35,449 bases of DNA. It comes from Streptomyces katrae (lineage in GTDB: Bacteria; Actinomycetota; Actinomycetes; Streptomycetales; Streptomycetaceae). The translations under genes and the position numbers were made by a program. This document shows, one piece after another, positions 8,343-16,139 of the stretch (its first letter is position 1; each line of letters starts with the position of its first letter). The notes beneath the pieces were generated by a model. It was given only the letters and a program-made list of their open reading frames with translations, was not told where the DNA came from and did no database searches. Location: the NCBI RefSeq assembly GCF_000717655.1, contig NZ_JNZY01000049.1, forward strand, positions 1 through 35,449. Direction: 5' to 3'.

Positions 8343-10741
8343 TCACTCACGAGAACTTCGCGACCGAGCCCTGGCAGCTGCGGGAGACGACCCTCGACCT
8401 CGACGTCCTCGCGCAGAGCGAATCCGTGTTCGCCCAGTCCAACGGCCACCTCGGCTGGCGCGGCAACCTCGACGAGGGCGAGCCCCACGGCTTGCCGGGC
8501 TCCTACCTCAACAGCGTCTACGCGAGCCACCCACTGCCCTACGCCGAGGCCGGGTACGGGTATCCCGAGTCCGGGCAGACGATCGTCAACGTCACCGACG
8601 GCAAGGTCATCCGGCTGCTGGTCGACGACCACCCCTTCGACCTGCGCTACGGCGAACTCCTCTCGCACGAGCGCGTCCTGGACTTCCGTACCGGTGTCCT
8701 GAGCCGGTCCGCGGAGTGGACCACGCCCTCCGGCCGGACGGTACGCCTGATCTCGCACCGCGTGGTCTCCCTCGCGCAGCGGGCCGTCGCGGCGATCTCG
8801 TACAGCGTCGAGACCGTCAACGGTCCGGCCACGATCGCCGTGCAGTCCGAGCTCGTCGCCAACGAGCAGCTGCCCACGGCCTCCGGCGACCCGCGCATGG
8901 CCGCCGCCGTCGACTCCCCGCTGCTCCCCGAGGAGCACTACGCGCACGGCACGCGGCTGCGCCTCATCCACTGCACGGCCACCAGCGGGCAGCGCGTAGC
9001 GGTGGCGGCCGACCACATCGTGGAGGGCCCCGCCGGCACCGCATGGTCCGCCGAGAGCGAACCGGACGTCGCCCGCCTGACCGTGACCGCCACCCTCGAA
9101 CCCGGACAACGGCTCGAACTCGTCAAGTTCGTGAGCTACGGCTGGTCCGCGCAGCGCTCCCTGCCCGCCGTACGCGACCAGGTGGAGGGCGGCCTGGCAG
9201 GGGCCCGCACCACCGGATGGCAGGGGCTGCTCGACGCGCAGCGGGCCTGCCTGGACGAGTTCTGGTCCAGTGCCGACGTCGAGGTGGAGGGCGACGAAGA
9301 GGTCCAGCAGGCCGTCCGGTTCGCCCTCTTCCACCTCTACCAGGCCTCCGCGCGCGGCGAGCGGCGCCCCATCCCGGCCAAGGGCCTCACGGGCACCGGC
9401 TACGACGGCCACGCGTTCTGGGACACCGAGTCCTTCGTCCTGCCCGTCCTCACGCACACGGCGCCGTACACCGTCGCCTCCGCCCTCGCCTGGCGGCATT
9501 CCACGCTCCCCCGCGCGCTGGAACGCGCCCGTCAACTCGGCCTGGAGGGTGCGGCCTTCCCCTGGCGTACGATCAACGGCGCCGAGTGCTCCGGTTACTG
9601 GCCCGCCGGGACCGTCGCCTTCCACGTCAACGCCGACATCGCCGCGGCCGTCGAGCGGTACGTGTTCGCCACCGGTGACCGGGAGTTCTACCGCGGCCCC
9701 GGACTCGACCTGCTGGTGCACACCGCCCGGCTCTGGCGCTCGCTCGGCCACTTCGACGCCGACGGCGTCTTCCACATCGACGGGGTCACCGGCCCCGACG
9801 AGTACAGCGCCATCGCACGCGACAACCTCTACACCAACGCCATGGCCCGGCGGAACCTCCTCGCCGCGGCGGACGCCGTCTCGCGCCACCCGGACCGGGC
9901 ACCGGACCTCGGCGTCGGCGCCGAGGAGATCGCGGACTGGCGCAACACCGCCGCGCGGACGGCCCTCCCCTACAGCCAGCGGCTCCAGGTGCACGAGCAG
10001 TCCGACGGCTTCACCGACCAGGAACCCTGGGACTTCGACGGCACCTCCGAGGACCAGTACCCACTGCTGCTGCACTTCCCGTACTTCGACCTGTACCGCA
10101 AGCAGGTCGTCAAACAGGCGGATCTGGTCCTGGCCATGGTCACGTGCCCGGACGAGTTCACCGCCGAGGAGAAGATCCGCAACTTCGCCTACTACGAACC
10201 GCTGACGGTCAGGGACTCGTCCCTCTCCGCCTGCTGCCAGGCCGTGCTCGCCGCCGAGACCGGCCACCTGCGCCTCGCCTGGGCCTATACCCGCGAGGCG
10301 GCGCTGATGGACCTGGACGACCTCGAACACAACACGCGGGACGGCCTCCACATGGCCTCGCTCGCCGGCACCTGGATCGCGCTGGTCCAGGGCCTCGGCG
10401 GGTTGCGCCGTTTCCGACAGGCTCCGGCGGGACACCCGCAGGACCAGCCGTCCGGGGCCCCGCAGGCCGAGGAACCGCAAGCCCCGGTGCGCTTCGCACC
10501 GCGTCTGCCACCCTCGCTGACCCGGCTGGCCTTCAACGTCCGTGTCCAGGAGCGGCTGCTGCGCATCGACATGAGCCAGCCGACGGCCCGCTACACGCTC
10601 CTGTCCGGAGAGCCCCTCACCGTGATGCACCACGGCACCCGGGTCGCGCTCACCCTCGGCACGCCGACGGACCTCACCGTCCCGCCCGCGCCCGACTCCC
10701 CCGAACCCCGCCAGCCCAAGGGCCGCGCCCCCGCCACCTGA
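8339..10741 (+). CDS. Glycoside hydrolase family 65 disaccharide phosphorylase (trehalose/maltose/kojibiose type)
   Basis: The 800-residue protein has the GH65 layout: an N-terminal beta-sandwich (to about 270), an (alpha/alpha)6 barrel and a C-terminal beta-sheet. The catalytic acid block GVTGPDEYS puts the acid at Glu488, and the phosphate-binding region is recognisable in TRDGLHMASLAGTW. Family members split alpha-linked glucose disaccharides with phosphate, giving beta-glucose 1-phosphate and glucose. The sequence alone does not fix whether the substrate is trehalose, maltose, kojibiose or nigerose. The ATG overlaps the TGA of the beta-phosphoglucomutase gene (ATGA), so they are translationally coupled. 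The C-terminus ends with a short proline-rich tail. Confidence 0.9.
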   Translation: MITHENFATEPWQLRETTLDLDVLAQSESVFAQSNGHLGWRGNLDEGEPHGLPGSYLNSVYASHPLPYAEAGYGYPESGQTIVNVTDGKVIRLLVDDHPFDLRYGELLSHERVLDFRTGVLSRSAEWTTPSGRTVRLISHRVVSLAQRAVAAISYSVETVNGPATIAVQSELVANEQLPTASGDPRMAAAVDSPLLPEEHYAHGTRLRLIHCTATSGQRVAVAADHIVEGPAGTAWSAESEPDVARLTVTATLEPGQRLELVKFVSYGWSAQRSLPAVRDQVEGGLAGARTTGWQGLLDAQRACLDEFWSSADVEVEGDEEVQQAVRFALFHLYQASARGERRPIPAKGLTGTGYDGHAFWDTESFVLPVLTHTAPYTVASALAWRHSTLPRALERARQLGLEGAAFPWRTINGAECSGYWPAGTVAFHVNADIAAAVERYVFATGDREFYRGPGLDLLVHTARLWRSLGHFDADGVFHIDGVTGPDEYSAIARDNLYTNAMARRNLLAAADAVSRHPDRAPDLGVGAEEIADWRNTAARTALPYSQRLQVHEQSDGFTDQEPWDFDGTSEDQYPLLLHFPYFDLYRKQVVKQADLVLAMVTCPDEFTAEEKIRNFAYYEPLTVRDSSLSACCQAVLAAETGHLRLAWAYTREAALMDLDDLEHNTRDGLHMASLAGTWIALVQGLGGLRRFRQAPAGHPQDQPSGAPQAEEPQAPVRFAPRLPPSLTRLAFNVRVQERLLRIDMSQPTARYTLLSGEPLTVMHHGTRVALTLGTPTDLTVPPAPDSPEPRQPKGRAPAT

Positions 10742-11042
10742 GGTGCGCGGCACGGCACGGAGTCGCTGCCTCAGTGCCGCTCGGACGTCCCGGCTCACCC
10801 CGACCGGGGAGCGGGTCAGTCGCGAGGTGATGCTGAAGCCGCCTGCGCGTTGGGTAGATACTCGCCGTAGAGGCCGGGGGCACCTACCTGGGCCCGGTCG
10901 CCCACGCCGTTCTCCACCACTCCGCCGCCCCGGTCGCGGTCGTTCCCCACCCCCGAGGGGCCACCTGTCCCGTGGATGGGGTGCGTCGCCCATCGTGGGG
11001 CGTGCGCGCACGCCCCGCACGCCGGCCCGGCCACCCGCGTCC
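10742..11042. other. Intergenic stretch after GH65 gene
   Basis: No supportable gene was found. A 7-bp inverted repeat GCGGCAC/GTGCCGC (10747-10753 and 10774-10780) just after the GH65 stop could be a weak terminator. The rest is GC-rich; open frames on the minus strand have no recognisable domain or start. Confidence 0.4.
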
Positions 11043-11105
11043 TGGTGTCACTCGCCCACCACGCCAGGTGACACCAATGACGCGAAACGTCACGCAAAGT
11101 GTCAT
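11043..11105. promoter_or_regulatory. Cluster of inverted repeats, possible operator region
   Basis: A perfect 9-bp inverted repeat, TGGTGTCAC (11043-11051) and GTGACACCA (11068-11076), is followed at once by TGACG-cgaaa-CGTCA (11078-11092), and then by a further GTGTCA half-site about 8 bp on. The repeated GTGTCA/TGACAC core suggests binding sites for one dimeric regulator. The intact cupin gene starts 365 bp downstream, with a gene remnant between them. Confidence 0.45.
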
Positions 11106-11244
11106 CCTGGCGCGTAGGAATCCTGTTCCGCCATAACGTCAGGAGTCGGCGGGCCGGGTGCGTTGTCGTGCAACGATGCAGTCTCTGACTCAGGGGCCGC
11201 GGATAGTGCCGGAGTGCGCGGACGGGCACTCGATCATGGAGGTG

Positions 11245-11350
11245 TCGCGAGCCCGCATGGCAGGCAGGGCTGTCATCGACTGCACGAACCCGGTCGACTA
11301 CACGTCCGAACGCATGGCGGAATGTGGCAACGGGTCACGGCCGGCCGCTT
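11245..11350 (+). pseudogene. Remnant of an NAD(P)-binding F420-reductase-like protein
   Basis: A short stretch reads MAGRAVIDCTNPVDYTSE, which fits the strand 'GR-x-(L/V)-IDCTNPVD' found in NADPH-dependent F420 reductase-like Rossmann proteins. No nucleotide-binding GxGxxG precedes it and the similarity fades after about 35 residues, so it would be an internal fragment. The open frame continues to 11472 and overlaps the start of the cupin gene, but its composition there does not look coding. The match is short and the call is tentative. Confidence 0.35.
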
Positions 11351-11468
11351 GTGCGGTAGCAGCTCGCTACTCGTGGCCAGAAGAGCCCAGGGCTTTGAGA
11401 ATGTCGACGTGCGCTGGCACAAGACCCGACCGTGTACCGCGTACCGTCTTCGTTGACCGGGAGAAAGT

Positions 11469-11945
11469 ATGACCATCAAGGACATCGGGCCGGAGCCTCA
11501 GAGCTTCGACCTGGAGAAGGCGACGCTCGAGAACACGAACTACCGCGCCGTCGCCTGGTCCGGGAAGTACCTACAGCTGACCCTCATGTCGATCCCGGTG
11601 GGGGAGGACATCGGCTTGGAAGCGCACCCGGAGACCGACCAATTCCTACGACTCGACGCAGGCCGGGGCCGCGTCCAGATGGGCCGCACGAAGGACCGAC
11701 TCGACTTCGACCAGGAGGTCGGGGATGGCTGGGCAATCTTCGTACCCGCCGGCACTTGGCACAACGTCACCAACATCGGTGACGAGGCCCTGCGGCTCTA
11801 CGCCGTATACGCACCGGTCCACCACGCGTCGGGCAAGATCCACGCGAAAGCCGCCGACGCGGAGCGCGACGAGCGCTCAGGTAACGACGAGCCGGCAAGC
11901 TGGTCGGCCCAGCCTGCCCAGCAGCCATCGGACGAGCACGCCTAA
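11469..11945 (+). CDS. Small cupin-domain protein
   Basis: The 158-residue protein has one conserved beta-barrel cupin domain (about residues 30-120). The first cupin motif is partly kept (EAHPETDQFLRL, with the His and Glu that usually bind metal), and the second reads PAGTWHNVTN with the third ligand His. Small single-domain cupins act as metal-dependent isomerases, dioxygenases or sensors; the reaction cannot be told from the sequence. The C-terminal 35 residues are charged, low in complexity and probably disordered. GGGAG lies 5 nt before the ATG. The cupin is flanked by gene fragments on both sides, and codon bias is slightly weaker than in the left arm, in keeping with acquired DNA. Confidence 0.8.
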   Translation: MTIKDIGPEPQSFDLEKATLENTNYRAVAWSGKYLQLTLMSIPVGEDIGLEAHPETDQFLRLDAGRGRVQMGRTKDRLDFDQEVGDGWAIFVPAGTWHNVTNIGDEALRLYAVYAPVHHASGKIHAKAADAERDERSGNDEPASWSAQPAQQPSDEHA

Positions 11946-11995
11946 CCGCCCGTACACCCGTCTGGCAGCGCCGCCCTCTGCACCGCCCGCGCACA

Positions 11996-12242
11996 GTGAA
12001 CACGGTGCGACGCTGCCTGCGGGCGATGTTGCTGCTGGCCCCGACCGGCTGCAGCCGGATGCCATCGATCGCGCAGCTGGTCCAAGCGGACGAGGGCACG
12101 ATGCGGGACGTGATCCACCGGTTCGACAAGACAGGTCTGTCCTGCCCGGCCCCTCGGTGGGCCGCACGACGGCCCCGCCTGCTCAGCCCGGACGACGAGG
12201 CCTTCGCCGTCACCACGTCCCTCAGCTCTCGTGCCCAGTTGC
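11996..12242 (+). pseudogene. IS630-family transposase, N-terminal fragment
   Basis: The frame from 11996 reads an IS630-type helix-turn-helix region: SIAQLVQADEGTMRDVIHRF, then WAARRPRLLSPDDEAF. This matches the usual start of Streptomyces IS630 transposases (roughly 70-80 residues). The DDE catalytic domain is absent because the frame runs into the oppositely oriented MerR gene, whose last codons overlap the end of the match at 12222-12242. No terminal inverted repeats were recognised. It is a dead insertion-sequence scrap. Confidence 0.75.
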
Positions 12243-13190
12243 GTGTTTCTTGGAGCTCGGGCCCCTCGACGCCGAAGGCTCGTTCTCGGCTATCGAGATC
12301 GACAGTCCGTCGGTCAGCCATCGGTGAGCCACCGTCATGTTCAGCACGCGCCCGCCGGTGGCGGTGCCGACGAGGGCCCAATACCGTTCCAGGCGGTGGT
12401 CGAAGCCGGATGACCTCGACACCAGCCCGTGCAGGTATGCGCGGAAGGCGGGGGTGTCCGACTCCCGCCGGGCTCGTGCGTGGGCGGATACGAATGCGTT
12501 CACCGCATCCCCGTCGTTGGGCGGGAGACCCTGGGCCAAAGCGGCGGCCGTCAGAACGGCAGCATCGTCGATCTCTCCGTAGAAGGCCGGGGCGTCCCTC
12601 ATCTCTTCGTCGTGGTCCTGAGTCCAGCGGGTGAAACTGGGCGTGGCGATGAGCAGATGAAGCTCTGCGTAGGCCAGGGCCGAACCGGGATCGGGGTCCT
12701 GCGGTGGGGCGGGTGACAGCATGGCGATCATGATGTCGAGTCGGCGCTTGGGCATGGCCGCGGACAGCTCGCGATACCAGTGATCGGTGAGAGTGCGGTG
12801 CGCTTGTGGAAGCCGCTGCACGCGGGAGAGGATCTCCAGACGCCGGAGCCGCTCCTCGCCCGTGCAGTCGTCCAGGGACTTGAGCGTGGCCTGGCGCCAC
12901 CGCAGTTCGGTCAGTCGTTCCTGCACCACTTCGAGCTCGGTTGCCACCAGTTCACCGAGGGAGCACTCACCGGTGACCACCTGCGTGATGGTCGCGATCG
13001 GGGTGTCCAGGGCCCGTAGGCGTCTGATGAGCCGGATCCGCTCCCACGCCTCAGGACCGTAGCGCCGATGGCCACCGGCGCTACGGCCGGCCACGGGCAG
13101 CAGACCGCTGTCGGAGTAGTAGCGGAGGGTCTTCACCGGAACCTCCGTTCCGGCCGCGAGTTCACCGATGCTCCACGTGTCTTGCGTCAC
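12222..13190 (-). CDS. MerR-family transcriptional regulator
   Basis: The 322-residue protein has a MerR helix-turn-helix at residues 6-70 (SIGELAAGTEVPVKTLRYYS, then GLLPVAGR and HRRYG), a dimerisation coiled coil (about 80-125) and a large C-terminal helical domain of unknown ligand. I chose the GTG at 13190 because the domain starts six codons later and GGAGG lies 11 nt upstream; the frame stays open further upstream but there overlaps the esterase gene. It is divergent from a secreted carboxylesterase, and a MerR-type dyad lies in an over-long promoter spacer reading toward the esterase. The last codons overlap an IS630 fragment, so the C-terminal tail (about the last 10-20 residues) may be altered. 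Confidence 0.88.
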   Translation of the reverse strand: MTQDTWSIGELAAGTEVPVKTLRYYSDSGLLPVAGRSAGGHRRYGPEAWERIRLIRRLRALDTPIATITQVVTGECSLGELVATELEVVQERLTELRWRQATLKSLDDCTGEERLRRLEILSRVQRLPQAHRTLTDHWYRELSAAMPKRRLDIMIAMLSPAPPQDPDPGSALAYAELHLLIATPSFTRWTQDHDEEMRDAPAFYGEIDDAAVLTAAALAQGLPPNDGDAVNAFVSAHARARRESDTPAFRAYLHGLVSRSSGFDHRLERYWALVGTATGGRVLNMTVAHRWLTDGLSISIAENEPSASRGPSSKKHATGHES

Positions 13191-13196
13191 AGCCTC

Positions 13197-13228
13197 TTGA
13201 ACCTCCAGCGCGCGGGAGGTCCTAGCGT
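13197..13228 (+). promoter_or_regulatory. MerR-type promoter with central dyad, for the esterase gene
   Basis: TTGAAC (13197-13202) and TAGCGT (13223-13228) are separated by 20 bp, longer than the usual 17. The spacer region holds a 6-bp inverted repeat, ACCTCC (13201-13206) and GGAGGT (13215-13220). This is the classic architecture of promoters that a MerR activator untwists. The same GGAGG repeat copy on the minus strand is close to the MerR ribosome binding site, so autoregulation is also likely. Confidence 0.7.
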
Positions 13229-13346
13229 ATTGAGCACTGACCGCGCCGGTCGGCACCGGCCCCCCACCACTCAGGCCTCGTTCCGGCCCGAGCGGCCTCG
13301 TGCGGCCTCGTCCGATCCCGTCCCCGACCAAGAACGGTGGGTAGGC

Positions 13347-15038
13347 ATGTCCCCGACTACGACAGCACCCCGTCCATGCCGAAGAGCCAGGATCCGTGGG
13401 GTGCTCTTCCCCGTGCTCTCGGCGGTGGCGCTCGTCACCGCCACCGCCGTGCCGGCGACCGCCGCACAGCCCGGTTCCCCGCATTCCGCGAGGCAGAGCG
13501 GTACCGTTGTTCGGACCGACCACGGCCTGGTACGCGGTGTGTCACACGGCTCGTACACCACCTTCGACGGCATCCCCTACGCTGCGCCTCCGACCGGGCC
13601 GCTGCGCTGGCGCGCTCCGGTGCCCCCCGCCATGTGGCACGGTGTCCGGGATGCGACGACGGCAGCTGAACGCTGCGTGCAGATGCCGACACCAGGCACG
13701 AGCGCGGCCCTCGGATCGGAGGACTGTCTCTACCTCAACGTCACCGTCCCGACGCCAAAGCCGGCAGGACAGAAGCGGCCCGTGCTGGTGTGGATGCACG
13801 GCGGTGCATTCCTGGGCGGTTCCGGCGGTGACTACAGCGCCGAACAACTGGCGGCCCGGGGTGACGCGGTCGTCGTCACGGTCAACTACCGGTTGGGAAT
13901 CTTCGGCTACTTCGGCCACCCCGGGTTGGGCTCCGCCCCACCGTTCGGCCTGGCGGACCAGCAGGCCGCTCTGCGCTGGGTGCGGGCGAACGCGGAGCGC
14001 TTCGGCGGTGATCCGCGCAGTGTCACGCTGTTCGGTGAGTCGGCAGGCGCCCTCAGCATCTGTGCACACCTCACCTCGCCGACGGCCGTCGGACTCTTCC
14101 AGCGGGCCATACTCCAGAGCGGTTCCTGCCTCACGTCCTTCCCACGCGGCGCTCTCGGACCCGGAATACCGGCGTACGAGCCGTTCGCCTCACAGCACGA
14201 TGTCCAGACGGCCGGTGCAGAAGCCGCCCGGCAACTGGGCTGCCCAGCGGGCGGCGGAGACGAGGTGCTGGCGTGCCTGCGCGGGCAGAGCGCGGATCGC
14301 CTCGCCACCGCGCAGCTGATGCAGTCCTTCAACCGGCCCGCCTTCGGCAACGCGCTGCTGCCCGTGGCACCGGACCAGGCGTTGGCATCGGGACGCTTCC
14401 ACCGCGTGCCGGTCATGCTGGGCACCAACCACGACGAGATGCGGATGTTCGTCGGCCTGACGCTCACCGCGTTCCCGATCCGCACCGAGAGCGACTATCG
14501 CGCCCGTCTGGTGGACGCCTTCGGGCTCGCCGCCCCAGCCGTCGAGGCGCAGTATCCGGCCGCACACCACCCCACGCCCGCACTGGCATGGGCCACGGTG
14601 CTGACCGATCGATCCCTCGCATGCACCACACTGGCGGCCGGCCGAACCATCGCCGCCCATGCCCCCGGCCTCCCCCTGTACGGCTACGAGTTCAGCGATC
14701 CGGACGCTCCTGTCCTCACCGGTCTACCGGCGAACCCGGGCTTCCCCTACGGTGCGGCGCACGGCTTCGAGATGCCGTTCCTGTTTTCCTCCCTCCCCAC
14801 CGAGCGACCGCTGACCGACGCCCAGCGCGCCCTGTCGGACCGGATGGTCGACTACTGGACGAACTTCGCGCGCACCGGCAACCCGAACACCTCCAACGCA
14901 CCGCTGTGGCCTCTCCTCCACCCTTCGTCACCTCTCGCGCGGTCGGTGCAGTCGCTGGCTCCCGGAGCAGGCGGAATCCATCCCGTCGATGTGCGTTCCG
15001 CACACCACTGCTCGTTTTGGGACCGCCTGCCACAGTGA
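13347..15038 (+). CDS. Secreted type-B carboxylesterase/lipase
   Basis: The 563-residue protein has an export signal (about residues 1-40: an arginine-rich start, a hydrophobic core, then ATAAQPG). It is followed by the carboxylesterase type-B fold: GIPYAAPP, the EDCLYLNV signature, the oxyanion loop MHGGAF, the nucleophile elbow GESAGA with Ser232, and the catalytic-His block AAHGFEMPFLF. It hydrolyses esters outside the cell; the substrate is unknown. The start at 13347 gives a clear signal peptide and has a GTAGG sequence close by. It is probably induced through the divergent MerR regulator. A paired terminator lies beyond the next small gene, suggesting a two-gene transcript. Confidence 0.92.
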   Translation: MSPTTTAPRPCRRARIRGVLFPVLSAVALVTATAVPATAAQPGSPHSARQSGTVVRTDHGLVRGVSHGSYTTFDGIPYAAPPTGPLRWRAPVPPAMWHGVRDATTAAERCVQMPTPGTSAALGSEDCLYLNVTVPTPKPAGQKRPVLVWMHGGAFLGGSGGDYSAEQLAARGDAVVVTVNYRLGIFGYFGHPGLGSAPPFGLADQQAALRWVRANAERFGGDPRSVTLFGESAGALSICAHLTSPTAVGLFQRAILQSGSCLTSFPRGALGPGIPAYEPFASQHDVQTAGAEAARQLGCPAGGGDEVLACLRGQSADRLATAQLMQSFNRPAFGNALLPVAPDQALASGRFHRVPVMLGTNHDEMRMFVGLTLTAFPIRTESDYRARLVDAFGLAAPAVEAQYPAAHHPTPALAWATVLTDRSLACTTLAAGRTIAAHAPGLPLYGYEFSDPDAPVLTGLPANPGFPYGAAHGFEMPFLFSSLPTERPLTDAQRALSDRMVDYWTNFARTGNPNTSNAPLWPLLHPSSPLARSVQSLAPGAGGIHPVDVRSAHHCSFWDRLPQ

Positions 15039-15066
15039 GCCTCTGCGCGTATGCGAGGTGGGCAGC

Positions 15067-15357
15067 ATGAGCGAGCCCACCGACGGCGCAGCCCGCGCAG
15101 TGCCCGGCCCACGGTCCGCCGCCTTACCGCTGCCTCCGGCAACGGTCCCTGCTGGGCCGGAGGACGGCGACATCACCGACAGGCTGGCAGAGGCGTACTG
15201 GGGGCGGGAAGACGTACGACTTATGACAGCAGGAGGACGCGGGCCACCCACCCGCCTCACCATCACGTTCCGCCGCGGCGGGGAGACGTGGACAGTGACC
15301 CGGAGGGCCGCCAACCCCGACAGGCGGCCTGAGCAATCGACGCAGCCGAGCGCTTGA
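15067..15357 (+). CDS. Small protein of unknown function
   Basis: The 96-residue product is not recognised. It starts 28 bp after the esterase stop with GAGGTG before the ATG. The N-terminal third is alanine- and proline-rich. The middle (DITDRLAEAYWGRED) looks like an amphipathic helix, and LTITFRRGGETWTVTRR looks like two beta strands, so part may fold. A strong hairpin terminator starts 8 nt after its stop, which supports a real gene at the end of the esterase transcript. A non-coding shadow remains possible. Confidence 0.5.
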   Translation: MSEPTDGAARAVPGPRSAALPLPPATVPAGPEDGDITDRLAEAYWGREDVRLMTAGGRGPPTRLTITFRRGGETWTVTRRAANPDRRPEQSTQPSA

Positions 15358-15364
15358 GTGAGCG

Positions 15365-15401
15365 GCCTGTCCGTCCCTCAGAGCCGAAGGGACGGACAGG
15401 C
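15365..15401 (+). terminator. Strong hairpin terminator after esterase unit
   Basis: A perfect 14-bp stem, GCCTGTCCGTCCCT (15365-15378) with AGGGACGGACAGGC (15388-15401), has a 9-nt loop. It lies just after a stop codon and has no U-run, as is common in Streptomyces. It would also work for a transcript from the right. Confidence 0.85.
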
Positions 15402-15495
15402 TGTCACTGGCCAGCGGAGGACAGCCGTCCTCTCACCGGGTGATCTGGCAGCCAGCCGCTCATTCGCGAGGTTGACGGCATCTCGACGAAACGCT

Positions 15496-15720
15496 TCACC
15501 ACTGATTGGCGATCCAGCTCTCCCGTTCAGCCTGGAGTTCGGGTACCTTGACCTCGATTGGGGCGAGGTCGATGCCGCTCAGCGGAAACGTCCAGTGCTG
15601 CACGGCGAGGCGCGCGTCGTCCTTCGTCAGATCTTGCCAGTACAGGTCGGCGGCGCCCAGCTGCATCAGGACTTGCTCGTTGAGCGCTTGGATCTCACTC
15701 CAGTGGGTGTCATCGGCCAC
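15496..15720 (-). CDS. Small hypothetical protein, possibly N-terminally truncated
   Basis: The 74-residue product has a balanced composition with several Trp residues, unlike the frame shadows around it, so it is probably or formerly coding. The family is not recognised. The only available start is the GTG at 15720, with no ribosome binding site. Reading on upstream in frame gives GEAGLLVTVADDTHW, which looks like a natural beta strand leading into the protein. This suggests that the real start was lost where integrase-like sequence begins at about 15735. Confidence 0.45.
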   Translation of the reverse strand: MADDTHWSEIQALNEQVLMQLGAADLYWQDLTKDDARLAVQHWTFPLSGIDLAPIEVKVPELQAERESWIANQW

Positions 15721-15735
15721 GGTAACGAGGAGGCC

Positions 15736-16119
15736 GGCTTCTCCACCCAGGAGAAGGCGATCGCCCGCCTCACCACGGTCTACCAGGAGAAGAAGGCCGC
15801 CCCAAGGAACCAGAGCAAGGCCGAGCGCATCCAGAAGTACGGCGCGATGCAGTTCCGCGAGTACACCGCAGAGTGGAAGGCCGGCCAGCGCGGCCTCGCC
15901 GAGTCCTCACTCCGCACCCTGGAGTCCCTCCTCGAGCACCACATCCTCCCCACCCTCGGCAGTCGACGAATGAGCACGTTCGACCACAAGGTCGTCGACG
16001 GCTTCATCCGTACCATGGAGCGGAACGGTGCCGGCCTGGCGACCCAGTCCAACGCCTTCGACAAGGTGAAGTCGGTCCTCCTCGACGCCTACCGCCTCGG
16101 TGTCTACCGGCCCTGGGCC
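15736..16119 (+). pseudogene. Tyrosine-recombinase (phage/ICE integrase) fragment
   Basis: The frame holds the SAM-like arm/core-binding domain of a Streptomyces integrase: YQEKKAAPRNQSKAERIQKY, EYTAEWKAGQRGLAESSLR, LGSRRMSTFDHKVVDGFIR, then LATQSNAFDKVKSVLLDAYR. The start lacks the first part of the protein, and the whole catalytic domain (R...HxxR...Y) is gone: after RLGVY the frame passes into the reverse complement of the NUDIX gene. The enclosing open frame (15358-16344) is therefore chimeric. It is a remnant of an integrated element. Confidence 0.8.
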
Positions 16120-16139
16120 AAGTCCACAAAGGCGGACAG

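Noticed and set aside
6469..9678. A 1069-codon open frame on the plus strand across zwf, pgmB and GH65
   Set aside because: It is rich in Ser, Pro, Thr and Arg with no domain, and overlaps three clear genes in another frame; a GC-rich frame shadow.
8138..11020. A 960-codon open frame on the minus strand opposite the GH65 gene
   Set aside because: Composition follows the antisense of the GH65 codons; no start signal, no domain.
10816..11229. Minus-strand open frame ending near 10816 with a fairly balanced C-terminal stretch
   Set aside because: The last 40 residues look mildly protein-like, but no start, ribosome binding site or family could be found; too weak to call.
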